A stretch of 7,708 bases of DNA from Eubacterium sp. (GTDB taxonomy: Bacteria; Bacillota; Clostridia; Oscillospirales; Acutalibacteraceae), in NCBI GenBank assembly GCA_029054965.1, contig JAIDEF010000004.1, positions 1-7,708 of the forward strand, given 5' to 3'. The notes below the pieces were generated by a model that was given only the letters and a program-made list of their open reading frames with translations, was not told the origin of the DNA and did not search any database. Of this stretch, positions 1 to 7,234 are shown piece by piece (within the stretch, counting starts at the first letter, position 1; every line of letters begins with the position of its first letter). Made by a program: the position numbers and the translations under genes.

Positions 1-775
1 TCGGCGTTTCAAGGAAAAACGGAAGATTTTTAAGTGATGGATGATTGATAATTCTTTCAAAAGCATCCAGACCGAGATAACCCTCGCCGATTTTTTCGTG
101 CCTGTCCTTATGCGCAGCAAGCGGATTTTTACTGTCATTAAGATGAATAGCCTTTAATCTGTCAAGACCGATTACCTTATCAAACTCCTCAAGCACACCA
201 TCAAGATCATTTACAATATCATAACCGCCATCGTGAATATGACAGGTATCAAGACAAACGCCCATTTTATCACTAAGCTCAACCCTGTCAATAATTGACC
301 TAAGCTCCTCAAAGCTTCTGCCTATTTCAGTACCCTTGCCTGCCATTGTTTCAAGCAGAACTGTTGTTGTCATTTCAGGGAATAAAACCTTGTTAAGAAT
401 TTCTGCTATCTGCTCAATTCCGACCTCCTCGCCCTGTCCGACATGAGAGCCGGGGTGAAAATTATAAAGCTGACCCGGTGTATATTCCATACGCTTTAAA
501 TCATCTGCAAAGGTATTCAGTGAAAATTCCCTTGTTTCAGGCTTGGCACTGCAGCAGTTAAGTGTGTATGGTGCATGAGCAAGAATAACAGGAAAATTCT
601 CACTTTTCATAAGTTCGAGAAAAGTATCAACATCCTTTTGGTCAATAGCCTTTGCACTGCCTCCACGTGGATTTCTTGTGAAAAACTGAAAGGTATTTGC
701 ACCGATTTCCTGTGCCTGCTTAAGCATTGCAGTATATCCCTTTGATGCACTCAAATGAGCTCCGATAGTTAACAT
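1..775 (-). CDS. nfo: Endonuclease IV (AP endonuclease), 3' end cut by window edge
   Basis: Endonuclease IV cuts the DNA backbone 5' to abasic sites and removes blocked 3' ends in base excision repair; it is a cytoplasmic TIM-barrel enzyme with three zinc ions. I translated 258 residues from ATG at 773-775 ([18 protein letters not shown]) with no stop before the window edge. The family is near 280 residues, so about 20 are missing. Every zinc ligand known from the E. coli enzyme has a counterpart: H67 (AHAPYTLN), H107 (FHPGSHVG), E142 ([11 protein letters not shown]), D176 and H179 ([13 protein letters not shown]), H211 (AIHLNDSK), D224 and H226 ([11 protein letters not shown]) and E256 (FFLETP). 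It is therefore probably active. An AGAGGT ribosome binding site at 783-788 sits 7 bp before the ATG. The gap to the HAD gene upstream is 13 bp, so the two are probably cotranscribed. Confidence 0.96.
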   Translation of the reverse strand, partial: MLTIGAHLSASKGYTAMLKQAQEIGANTFQFFTRNPRGGSAKAIDQKDVDTFLELMKSENFPVILAHAPYTLNCCSAKPETREFSLNTFADDLKRMEYTPGQLYNFHPGSHVGQGEEVGIEQIAEILNKVLFPEMTTTVLLETMAGKGTEIGRSFEELRSIIDRVELSDKMGVCLDTCHIHDGGYDIVNDLDGVLEEFDKVIGLDRLKAIHLNDSKNPLAAHKDRHEKIGEGYLGLDAFERIINHPSLKNLPFFLETP

Positions 776-788
776 TGTAATTACCTCT

Positions 789-1658
789 TTACGTTGTTTG
801 TTCTAAGACTTCTTTGGCAATGGCTTCCTCAGCCTTGCCTGACATTATGTATTCAAGCAAATCGGCGACACAGCCATTATTACAGTGGCAAGCCTCAAAC
901 TTGCAGATTTTGTGAATTGAGCTTGGAGCCTGACCTGCACAGGCAGGAAGTCCCACCGTTCTAAGCATATCCCAGTCATTATAGTAATCGCCGATTGCCG
1001 CCACATGACTTTTTTCAATGCCAAGCATATCGGCAAGCTTCATAATACCGACACCCTTATGGGTATCTTTTTGAAGCATTTCAAGTGAAAAAAGTGATGA
1101 TGCCATAAAATTTGCATCAGGATTTTCCATTCTGTCAATAAGCTTTTTCAGCTTATTTATAACAACAGGATTTGACCAGAAAATAACCTTCATCCAGCCG
1201 TCCTCAGGAACATCGTCAATGGACCTTACATACTCATGCCTTGCCTTGTCAAAATACATTGTACCCTTTGCAAAAAGTCCGCTTTTAACAATGTATACAT
1301 AGTCGGCAAAATAAATTCCGATATCAACGCTTTTAGCAATTTCATCAAATTCCTTAGCTATATATCTTACAAAATCTCTGCCCTTTTTACCAATTGTATT
1401 TTGCCACAGCATTTCTCTTTTATTATAATCATATATTCCTGCACCATTTAAAATGACAGCAGGCTGATTAGGCGTAATTCTGTTATAATTACGCTCCAGA
1501 CTGGATTGAAGTCTGCCTGATGCAAGAGTAAAATTACCTCCAAGCTCGGTAAACCTTTTAATGGCATCATAATTTCTTTTAGGTAATTTTCTCATTTTAT
1601 TGTTAAGTGTGCCGTCAATATCTGATACGACAAGCCAGTTTTCAAAGGTTTTTTCCAT
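789..1658 (-). CDS. Cof-type HAD-IIB family hydrolase (probable sugar-phosphate or nucleotide phosphatase)
   Basis: This is a 289-residue cytoplasmic phosphatase of the haloacid dehalogenase superfamily, Cof/IIB subfamily. The four HAD motifs are visible: motif I DIDGT at 13-17, with D13 as predicted nucleophile and D15 as acid/base; motif II LASGR around S47; motif III lysine K201 (THKGVG); and motif IV GDYYND at 223-228 for magnesium. The region between motifs II and III, roughly 80-195, is the expected place of the C2-type cap that selects substrate. Length is normal for the family. Substrate cannot be read from sequence; relatives act on sugar phosphates, phosphorylated vitamins or flavin and haem precursors. 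The start is ATG at 1656-1658, behind an AGGGGTGA ribosome binding site; a longer reading from TTG at 1682 would add eight residues before the conserved start and overlap rluD. It lies 4 bp after rluD and 13 bp before nfo. Confidence 0.93.
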   Translation of the reverse strand: MEKTFENWLVVSDIDGTLNNKMRKLPKRNYDAIKRFTELGGNFTLASGRLQSSLERNYNRITPNQPAVILNGAGIYDYNKREMLWQNTIGKKGRDFVRYIAKEFDEIAKSVDIGIYFADYVYIVKSGLFAKGTMYFDKARHEYVRSIDDVPEDGWMKVIFWSNPVVINKLKKLIDRMENPDANFMASSLFSLEMLQKDTHKGVGIMKLADMLGIEKSHVAAIGDYYNDWDMLRTVGLPACAGQAPSSIHKICKFEACHCNNGCVADLLEYIMSGKAEEAIAKEVLEQTT

Positions 1659-1662
1659 TATA

Positions 1663-1670
1663 TCACCCCT
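1663..1670 (-). promoter_or_regulatory. Ribosome binding site of the HAD hydrolase gene
   Basis: AGGGGTGA on the minus strand, followed by ATATAATG without the extra A, that is TAT-ATG spacing of 4 bases. It matches the 3' end of 16S rRNA well. It overlaps the TGA stop of the pseudouridine synthase gene, which suggests translational coupling. It decides the ATG at 1658 over the TTG at 1682. Confidence 0.8.
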
Positions 1671-2583
1671 GTTTCTTTTCAAGTTTAGCTATATATTTTT
1701 TAAAGTATTCAGGCAAAGGTGCCTTAAATTCCAAATATTCGTTAGTCCTCGGATGCACAAAACCAATTTCACCTGCATGCAAACACTGTCCTTTAAGCTC
1801 TGTTATAACTTTTTTAGGACCATAAACACTGTCACCGGCAAGCGGATGACCGATATATGCCATATGCACACGAATCTGATGTGTTCTGCCTGTTTCAAGA
1901 ACACATCGTATATGCGTAAAATTCCCGTAACGCTTTATAACCTCATAATGCGTAACCGCATCCTTTGAATTCTTATCGGTTACAGCCATCTTTTTTCTGT
2001 CCTTCGGATTTCTCCCAATAGGCTGATGAACAGTTCCTTTGTCATCCTTGATATTGCCGTAAACAACCGCCTCATAGGCACGATGAAAGGAATGCTCTTT
2101 AATCTGCTGTGCCAAATCAAGATGTGCCATATCGTTTTTTGCAACTATCAAAAGACCCGATGTGTCCTTGTCAATCCTGTGGACAATACCGGGACGTATA
2201 ACACCGTTAATTCCACTCAGACTGTCCTTGCAATGATACAGCAAAGCATTCACCAAAGTACCCGTATAATTGCCTGCTGCAGGATGAACAACCATATCCT
2301 TAGGCTTATTCACAACCAAAAGGTCATTGTCCTCATAGACAATATCAAGCGGTATATTCTCTGCAACCGCCTCGAGAGGAACTGCATCCGGAACAAAAAC
2401 ATTTATACTGTCATTTGACTTCAGCTTATAATTCTTATTAACAGCCCTGCCGTTTACAACTACATTATCATCCTCAATGAGCCTTGAAACTGCTGAGCGT
2501 GTAAAGCCGTCAAGATGTTCGGTTAAATACTTGTCAATTCTTACACCTGCACTAATATCTGTAAAGGTAAAGCTTTCACTCAT
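1663..2583 (-). CDS. rluD: RluA/RluD family 23S rRNA pseudouridine synthase
   Basis: This 306-residue enzyme isomerises uridine to pseudouridine in rRNA. Domains in order: an S4 RNA-binding domain at about residues 15-60 (RIDKYLTEHL, SRLIEDDNVVVNG), then the catalytic domain from about 80. The RluA-family active-site motif HRIDKDTSGLLIVAKN starts at residue 135, with D138 as the catalytic aspartate; TGRTHQIRVHM at 231-241 is the second conserved block. An S4 domain plus this length fits RluD and the Bacillus YlyB group, which sit next to lspA. Which 23S uridines it modifies is inferred by family only. The frame stays open upstream to 2697, but those 38 residues are the antisense-free tail of lspA in another frame. 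The ATG at 2581-2583 has an AAGGAG site at 2591-2596, 7 bp before it. The start overlaps the lspA stop by 8 bp, so coupled translation is likely. Confidence 0.93.
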   Translation of the reverse strand: MSESFTFTDISAGVRIDKYLTEHLDGFTRSAVSRLIEDDNVVVNGRAVNKNYKLKSNDSINVFVPDAVPLEAVAENIPLDIVYEDNDLLVVNKPKDMVVHPAAGNYTGTLVNALLYHCKDSLSGINGVIRPGIVHRIDKDTSGLLIVAKNDMAHLDLAQQIKEHSFHRAYEAVVYGNIKDDKGTVHQPIGRNPKDRKKMAVTDKNSKDAVTHYEVIKRYGNFTHIRCVLETGRTHQIRVHMAYIGHPLAGDSVYGPKKVITELKGQCLHAGEIGFVHPRTNEYLEFKAPLPEYFKKYIAKLEKKQG

Positions 2584-3067
2584 TTTTGCTCTCCTTATTA
2601 TCCTTTTTGAACATATCAAAAACAAGGTAAGCGACAAGACTGACTGCTCCGAGAGTAACAGCACAGTCAGCAATATTGAATATTGCAAAATCAACAAAGG
2701 TCGGATTTATAAAATCAATTACGTAGCCATAGCAAATTCTGTCAATCAGATTACCGACAGCACCGGAAATCAAAACACCGATTGTCCAATAAAGCCACAA
2801 ATTTTGCTGACATTTCTTAAACATATAGACAGCCATTCCCACTGTGACAACAGCCGTCAATACTACAAAAAACCATCTTGCACCGCTGAACATTGAAAAT
2901 GCCATACCTGTATTTTCGGCATATCTGAACTCAATAAAGCCTTTAATAAAATCCTTATCTCCGTCAGGATAAAGAGCAGATTTCGCAAAATATTTTGTTA
3001 CCTGATCAATGGCAATAATAGCAATAATCATAACAACTGACCATATATTTTTATTCTTTAATTTCAC
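2576..3067 (-). CDS. lspA: Lipoprotein signal peptidase (signal peptidase II), GTG start
   Basis: LspA is an inner-membrane aspartyl protease that cuts the signal peptide from prolipoproteins after Lgt has lipidated the cysteine. The 163-residue protein shows the family motifs: D21 and K25 (DQVTKY), N52 and G54 (ENTGMAFS), GNLIDR at 105-110, then catalytic D118 (YVIDFI) and D134 (FNIAD). Four membrane segments are expected, near residues 8-28, 65-84, 91-107 and 135-153, with both ends cytoplasmic. The catalytic aspartates match the dyad known from Pseudomonas LspA. An ATG at 3124 would give 182 residues, but the extra 19 run through an inverted repeat and fit no LspA N-terminus. GTG at 3065-3067 has AAGGAG 7 bp upstream and gives the usual length of about 160. 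It follows ileS by 85 bp and overlaps rluD by 8 bp. Confidence 0.95.
   Translation of the reverse strand: MKLKNKNIWSVVMIIAIIAIDQVTKYFAKSALYPDGDKDFIKGFIEFRYAENTGMAFSMFSGARWFFVVLTAVVTVGMAVYMFKKCQQNLWLYWTIGVLISGAVGNLIDRICYGYVIDFINPTFVDFAIFNIADCAVTLGAVSLVAYLVFDMFKKDNKESKNE
2591..2596 (-). promoter_or_regulatory. Ribosome binding site of rluD, inside the lspA 3' end
   Basis: AAGGAG on the minus strand, 7 bases before the ATG at 2583 and inside the last lspA codons. It supports the 306-residue start over the 344-residue reading. Confidence 0.8.
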
Positions 3068-3074
3068 AAAATCA

Positions 3075-3080
3075 CTCCTT
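3075..3080 (-). promoter_or_regulatory. Ribosome binding site that fixes the GTG start of lspA
   Basis: AAGGAG on the minus strand, 7 bases before GTG at 3067. The upstream ATG at 3124 has no comparable site; its upstream bases are A+T-rich. This is the main evidence for the 163-residue LspA. Confidence 0.85.
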
Positions 3081-3087
3081 TTGCAAG

Positions 3088-3118
3088 AGTAGGGTAAAAC
3101 CAATTGTTTTACCCTACT
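3088..3118. repeat. Perfect 13-bp inverted repeat (hairpin) upstream of lspA
   Basis: The arms AGTAGGGTAAAAC (3088-3100) and GTTTTACCCTACT (3106-3118) are exact reverse complements around the 5-base loop CAATT. Three further pairs (3082-3084 with 3119-3121) can form across a 3-base bulge. In lspA mRNA the stem would end 7 bases before the AAGGAG site. No U-tract follows, so it is not a standard intrinsic terminator. It could be an mRNA-stabilising or processing structure, a weak attenuator, or one copy of a dispersed intergenic palindrome. Confidence 0.85.
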
Positions 3119-3152
3119 GCACACAATATTACAGTGTACTTATTAATTATAT

Positions 3153-5951
3153 TTATTCAGCAATTTCTGCCATAACATCAGCACAGTGCTTACAAAGTGT
3201 AGGATGATCTGCAGCCTTACCTACTGTATCGGAATACTTCCAGCAGCGCTCACACTTTTCGCCGTCTGCCTTAGTAACAGTAACGCTGAGGCCCTCAACA
3301 TCACCCTTAACTTCACCTTCGCCATTTTCAATAACAACTGTTGAGGTAATGAATATTTCAGGAAGCTGAGTTTCAACTGATTTTAAGAAATCAAACAGCT
3401 CACCGTCTGCAAATAAGGTAACCTTTGCTTCAAGCGGTTTACCGATAATCTTTTCATTTCTTGCAAGCTCAAGAGCCTTCTGAACATCAGTTCTTACCTC
3501 GTGAATTCTATCCCACTTAGCAATAAAAGCATCATCAGCTTCAATGAAATCAGCCTGCGGAATATCGTTGAACAGAGGTGACTCTGTATTTTTGCTTGAC
3601 TCATGAGGCATAGCAAGCCAGATTTCGTCAGCAGTATATGCAAGAACCGGTGTAAGCAAGAGTGTAAGTGCATCAAGCACCTTATAAAGAACAGTCTGTG
3701 CTGCACGGCGTGTTGCACTGTTCGGTGCAGATGTATAAAGTCTGTCCTTAAGAACATCAAAGTAGAAGTTACTCATATCAACCACACAGAAATGGTGCAG
3801 TGCATATGCAGTGGTATGATAATCGTATTCCTCATAACCCTTGCGAGCAACTTCAATAACCTCGTCAAGCTTCATAAGTGCATACTTATCAAGCTCCTCA
3901 AGCTTATCGTTATCAACCATATCTGTATCAGGATTAAAATCATATAAATTACCGATACAATATCTTGCTGTATTTCTAAGCTTACGATAGTTATCGCTGA
4001 TTTGCTTAAGAATTTCCTTGCTGATACGGATATCTGCGTGGTAATCAGCACTGGCAACCCAAAGTCTGAGAATATCAGCACCATACTGCTTGATAATATC
4101 CTGCGGGTCAATACCATTACCAAGTGACTTTGACATCTTTTTGCCTTCGCCATCAACAGTCCAGCCATGAGTGATAATCTGCTCATAAGGAGCCTTTTTC
4201 TCGCCGCCTGCAATAGCAGTTAAAAGTGATGACTGGAACCAGCCGCGATACTGGTCAGCACCCTCCATATAAACATCTGCCGGGCGTTTAAGATAAGGTC
4301 TTTTTGCACATACAGCCTGATGAGAAGAACCTGAATCAAACCATACATCCATAATATCCTTTTCCTTATCAAATCCCTTATCGCTGCCACAGTGAGGACA
4401 CTTGAAGCCTTCAGGAAGGAAGTATTCAGTATCATGCGCAAACCATGCGTCTGAGCCTTCCTCACCGAATACTTTTGAGATTTTCATCATTACATCGTTA
4501 TCAATAATTTCTTTGCCACAATCCTGACAATATACAACAGGGATAGGAACACCCCATTTTCTTTGACGGGATATACACCAGTCAGCTCTTTCCTGAACCA
4601 TTGACTGGAGTCGGTCCTTACCCCATTCAGGATACCATTTTACATCCTCTGCTGCCTTAACTGCTGCATCCTTAAAATCGTCAACAGAACAGAACCACTG
4701 GCTTGTTGCACGGAAGATAACAGGCTTATGACATCTCCAGCAATGAGGATACTGGTGCTCAATCTTTTTAAGAGCAAACAGTGCACCGATTTCATCAAGG
4801 TGCATAGCGATAGGCTTATTAGCCTCCTCAGTTGTAAGACCGGCAAACTGTCCTGCCTCGTCTGTTAATCTGCCTTTTGCATCAACAGGTACAACAATTG
4901 GAATTTCAGGATAATTTTTACATACAACAAAGTCCTCAACACCGTGACCCGGAGCAGTATGAACGCAGCCCGTACCGCTTTCAAGTGTTACATGATCACC
5001 AACAATAACAAGCGATGTTCTGTCAATAAACGGATGCTGAGTTTTCATATATTCAAGCTCGTTGCCGCGGATAATTCCTACTGTTTCATATTCAGAAACA
5101 CCCTTTGCCTCCATAGCTGCAGGAGCTAAATCAGTAGCCATAATATAGAACTCGCCGTCGGCCTTGATTACTGAATACTCATAGTTTGGACCAACACATA
5201 TTGCAACATTAGCAGGCAGAGTCCAGGTAGTTGTTGTCCAGATTACAAAATAAGTTTTAGTCAAATCAACACCCATTGGTGTTAGCTTGCCTAAATCATC
5301 AGTAACATTAAACTTAACATAGATTGAATGACAAGGATCCTCTGCATATTCAATCTCAGCCTCTGCAAGAGCAGTGTTACAATCAGCACACCAGTAAACA
5401 GGCTTCAAGCCCTTATAAATATAGCCCTTGGATGCCATTGAAGCGAACACCTTAATCTGCTCCTCTTCAAATTCTTTCTGAAGAGTGATATAAGGTTTAT
5501 CCCACTCAGCAATAATACCAAGCCTTTTAAAGGATTCACGCTGTAAATTAACAAAATTCATTGCAGTATCACAGCAGATTTTTCTAAGCTCTAAATCTGT
5601 GATATTGCTGTCAGCAGTAATGCCGGCCTTCTTTCTTGCAGCAAGCTCAGTCGGAAGTCCATGAGTATCCCAGCCGGGAACAAATGGTGACTGAAAGCCT
5701 GTCATATTCTTATATCTTACAATAAAATCCTTAATTGTTTTATTAAGTGCATGACCGATATGAATATCACCATTAGCATACGGAGGACCATCGTGAAGAA
5801 CAAACAGCGGCTTGCCCTCATTATGCTTCATAAGCTGTGCATACTGATCATTTGCTTCCCATCTTGCAAGGAACTCAGGCTCTCTTGCCGGAAGACCTGC
5901 CCTCATAGGGAATTCGGTTTTTGGTAAATTAAGTGTCTGATTATAATCCAT
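3153..5951 (-). CDS. ileS: Isoleucyl-tRNA synthetase, bacterial type with C-terminal zinc finger
   Basis: IleRS charges tRNA-Ile with isoleucine in the cytoplasm and hydrolyses mischarged valine. The 932-residue protein is full length for the bacterial class. The class I HIGH motif is at 64-67 (DIHIGHALN) and KMSKS at 605-609. The editing domain in between carries the threonine-rich WTTTTWTLPAN (238-248), H331 and D340 (HTAPGHGVED), which correspond to editing residues of E. coli IleRS. WCISRQRKWGVPIP at 458-471 is the family signature of the catalytic core. Cysteine pairs at 188/191 and 404/407, 475/478 and 518/521, and 900/903 and 920/923 suggest three zinc sites, the last being the C-terminal finger. 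ATG at 5949-5951 has TAAGGAG at 5964-5970, with a slightly long 12-bp spacing. The gap to divIVA is 23 bp, which leaves no room for a T-box leader. Confidence 0.98.
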   Translation of the reverse strand: MDYNQTLNLPKTEFPMRAGLPAREPEFLARWEANDQYAQLMKHNEGKPLFVLHDGPPYANGDIHIGHALNKTIKDFIVRYKNMTGFQSPFVPGWDTHGLPTELAARKKAGITADSNITDLELRKICCDTAMNFVNLQRESFKRLGIIAEWDKPYITLQKEFEEEQIKVFASMASKGYIYKGLKPVYWCADCNTALAEAEIEYAEDPCHSIYVKFNVTDDLGKLTPMGVDLTKTYFVIWTTTTWTLPANVAICVGPNYEYSVIKADGEFYIMATDLAPAAMEAKGVSEYETVGIIRGNELEYMKTQHPFIDRTSLVIVGDHVTLESGTGCVHTAPGHGVEDFVVCKNYPEIPIVVPVDAKGRLTDEAGQFAGLTTEEANKPIAMHLDEIGALFALKKIEHQYPHCWRCHKPVIFRATSQWFCSVDDFKDAAVKAAEDVKWYPEWGKDRLQSMVQERADWCISRQRKWGVPIPVVYCQDCGKEIIDNDVMMKISKVFGEEGSDAWFAHDTEYFLPEGFKCPHCGSDKGFDKEKDIMDVWFDSGSSHQAVCAKRPYLKRPADVYMEGADQYRGWFQSSLLTAIAGGEKKAPYEQIITHGWTVDGEGKKMSKSLGNGIDPQDIIKQYGADILRLWVASADYHADIRISKEILKQISDNYRKLRNTARYCIGNLYDFNPDTDMVDNDKLEELDKYALMKLDEVIEVARKGYEEYDYHTTAYALHHFCVVDMSNFYFDVLKDRLYTSAPNSATRRAAQTVLYKVLDALTLLLTPVLAYTADEIWLAMPHESSKNTESPLFNDIPQADFIEADDAFIAKWDRIHEVRTDVQKALELARNEKIIGKPLEAKVTLFADGELFDFLKSVETQLPEIFITSTVVIENGEGEVKGDVEGLSVTVTKADGEKCERCWKYSDTVGKAADHPTLCKHCADVMAEIAE

Positions 5952-5974
5952 TATATATATTCGCTCCTTAGGAA

Positions 5975-7213
5975 TTATTTTTTCTTTTTAAAAAAGCCCT
6001 TAAACTTTCCTCTATCATCCTCATCATCATCCTCATCGGGTGCTACAAGAGAAATTGTTTCATCTGAATTTACACCTGATTTGTCAACATTGAAAAATGT
6101 TTCAAACGGCTGTGAGCTTTCAAACTCAGGCTCATCCTCAATAACAGGAATTGATGCAACTGCATCATCAACAGGTGTTATTTCGTCTGCTGTGAAAGCA
6201 TTGAGTGCATTCTCAACCTCCTCTTCAGTAGGCGGTTCCTCTTCTTCATCCTCAACAGGCTCAAAAGCAGGCTCCATTGTTTCAATCTCATTGATTATAT
6301 CATCAACTTCATCCTTGGTTTCAAGAACAAATTCTTCTTCAGCCGTTTCCTCCTGAACATCCTCGTCAGCAATTTCAGCAATTTCCTCAGAATACTCCTC
6401 TGCAGCCTCTTCAACTGCAGCTTCCTCTTCAGCTTCTTCGTTCTCATTATCTGCTGGCTCTGTTTCCTCTGACTGTGGTATTTCAATCTCTCCGGCAGCA
6501 GCCTTTCCGATATTATCAACTATTTCATCAAGCTCACTCTCCAAGCCCTCTATGCTGTCCTCTGCACCTGACTGTGCAAGCTCCTTAAGCTTATTAAGCT
6601 GTGCTTCATAAAGATTAACAAGATTTGTTTTAAACTCTCTTGACTCAGCCTTAAGTTTTGACATCATTTCCTGCTGCTGACCTTTTTCGTTCTTAGCCTT
6701 TTCAACCAGCTCTTCGGTCAGCTTTTTAGCCTTATCAAGAGTATCCTGAGCAACAAGCTGTGCACTTGAAATGGCAGCATTTGCTTTTGACTGAGCATCA
6801 GCAATAATTTCATCAGCGGCCTGTGCCTTCTCCTTAGTAAGGTTTGCAACATACTCTCTTGCCTCACCTACAATCTTATCAGCCTTAGCCTTTGCATCCT
6901 GTACAGTCTGCTGAGCAGATGCTGCACTTTCAGCAATAGTCTGCTCTGCTTTTTCCTTAGCCTCGGCTGTAACCTGATGTGCCATTTTCTGAGCAGAGAT
7001 AATAGCAGTTTTGATTGAATCCTCATCATCTCTGTATTCCTCAATGCGGTTTGCAAGAATTTCCATTTTGCGATAAAGCTCTTTGTTTTCCTCACAAACA
7101 GCCTCATATGACTCAATAATATCAACTAAAAGCTCGTTAACCTCATTTCTGTCATAACCATCACGTTCAACGGTAGAAATCTTTTTTTCACGAATTTGTC
7201 TTGGTGTAATCAT
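5975..7213 (-). CDS. divIVA: DivIVA-family cell division / polar scaffold protein with long acidic tail
   Basis: DivIVA is a peripheral coiled-coil protein that binds curved membrane at septa and poles and recruits partners. Residues 1-60 match the DivIVA N-terminal lipid-binding domain (MITPRQIREKKISTVERDGY, then DRNEVNELLVDIIESYEAV). Residues 70-179 are an alanine-rich coiled coil of ten uninterrupted 11-residue units. SREFKTNLVNLYEAQLNKLKEL at 191-212 aligns with the SKVFRTRFQMLIEAQLDLLK part of Bacillus DivIVA. Residues 241-400 form an acidic, probably disordered tail with 67 D/E and only two K; residues 401-412 switch to a basic tip with paired phenylalanines. At 412 residues it is about two and a half times Bacillus DivIVA (164). 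ATG at 7211-7213 has AAAGGAG at 7222-7228. It sits 21 bp after sepF and 23 bp before ileS, the usual place for this gene. Confidence 0.95.
   Translation of the reverse strand: MITPRQIREKKISTVERDGYDRNEVNELLVDIIESYEAVCEENKELYRKMEILANRIEEYRDDEDSIKTAIISAQKMAHQVTAEAKEKAEQTIAESAASAQQTVQDAKAKADKIVGEAREYVANLTKEKAQAADEIIADAQSKANAAISSAQLVAQDTLDKAKKLTEELVEKAKNEKGQQQEMMSKLKAESREFKTNLVNLYEAQLNKLKELAQSGAEDSIEGLESELDEIVDNIGKAAAGEIEIPQSEETEPADNENEEAEEEAAVEEAAEEYSEEIAEIADEDVQEETAEEEFVLETKDEVDDIINEIETMEPAFEPVEDEEEEPPTEEEVENALNAFTADEITPVDDAVASIPVIEDEPEFESSQPFETFFNVDKSGVNSDETISLVAPDEDDDEDDRGKFKGFFKKKK
5978..6496 (-). other. DivIVA C-terminal extension: acidic tail and basic tip
   Basis: This stretch codes for DivIVA residues 240-412. 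Counting residues 241-400 gives 67 D/E, two K and no R. The last 12 residues hold seven basic residues and none acidic, ending GKFKGFFKKKK. Near residues 364-376 an aromatic island (FESSQPFETFFNV) breaks the acidic run. Low-complexity GAT/GAG codons are obvious at 6012-6038. No known domain is recognised. Confidence 0.85.
6677..7006 (-). repeat. Ten tandem 11-residue (hendecad) coiled-coil units in DivIVA
   Basis: Residues 70-179 divide without gaps into ten 11-mers, for example AIISAQKMAHQ, TVQDAKAKADK, IVGEAREYVAN, IIADAQSKANA and TLDKAKKLTEE. Position 2 is I, V, L or T in all ten; position 5 is A in eight; position 9 is A in seven. The 33-bp DNA units are diverged, so this is a protein-level repeat. 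Confidence 0.85.
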
Positions 7214-7234
7214 AGCATATTCTCCTTTGAAAGT

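Larger units (their letters stand above)
3068..3152 (-). other. ileS-lspA intergenic region (85 bp)
   Basis: This is the only sizeable noncoding gap in the window. Read on the minus strand it begins with A+T-rich sequence containing TATAAT right after the ileS stop, then a perfect hairpin at 3088-3118, then the lspA ribosome binding site. The TATAAT has no recognisable -35 box at 17 or 18 bp, so I do not call a promoter. There is no T-run after the hairpin on either strand. Confidence 0.6.

Noticed and set aside
2584..2697. N-terminal hydrophobic extension of the pseudouridine synthase
   Set aside because: The 38 residues come from reading lspA in another frame; the S4 domain begins properly after the ATG at 2583, which has its own ribosome binding site.
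1600..2896. Several plus-strand frames opposite rluD and lspA
   Set aside because: They lie wholly antisense to well-supported genes, show no domain and have no ribosome binding site.
3088..3118. Intrinsic terminator after ileS
   Set aside because: The stem is strong but no T-tract follows on either strand; the next bases on the minus strand are CTTGCAAAAGG.
3068..3124. Longer LspA starting at ATG 3124
   Set aside because: The extra 19 residues are coded by the palindrome region, have no ribosome binding site and do not resemble LspA N-termini; GTG at 3067 has AAGGAG.
3143..3152. TATAAT -10 box giving lspA its own promoter
   Set aside because: At 17 or 18 bp upstream there is no sequence resembling TTGACA and no extended TGN; an A+T-rich gap produces such hexamers easily.
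6012..6038. Microsatellite or CRISPR-like repeat of CATC/CTC units
   Set aside because: It is low-complexity codon use for the Asp/Glu run at DivIVA 393-400; no spacer structure.
6081..6356. Serine-rich plus-strand open frame
   Set aside because: It is the antisense reading of GAA/GAT-rich codons of the DivIVA acidic tail; no ribosome site or family resemblance.
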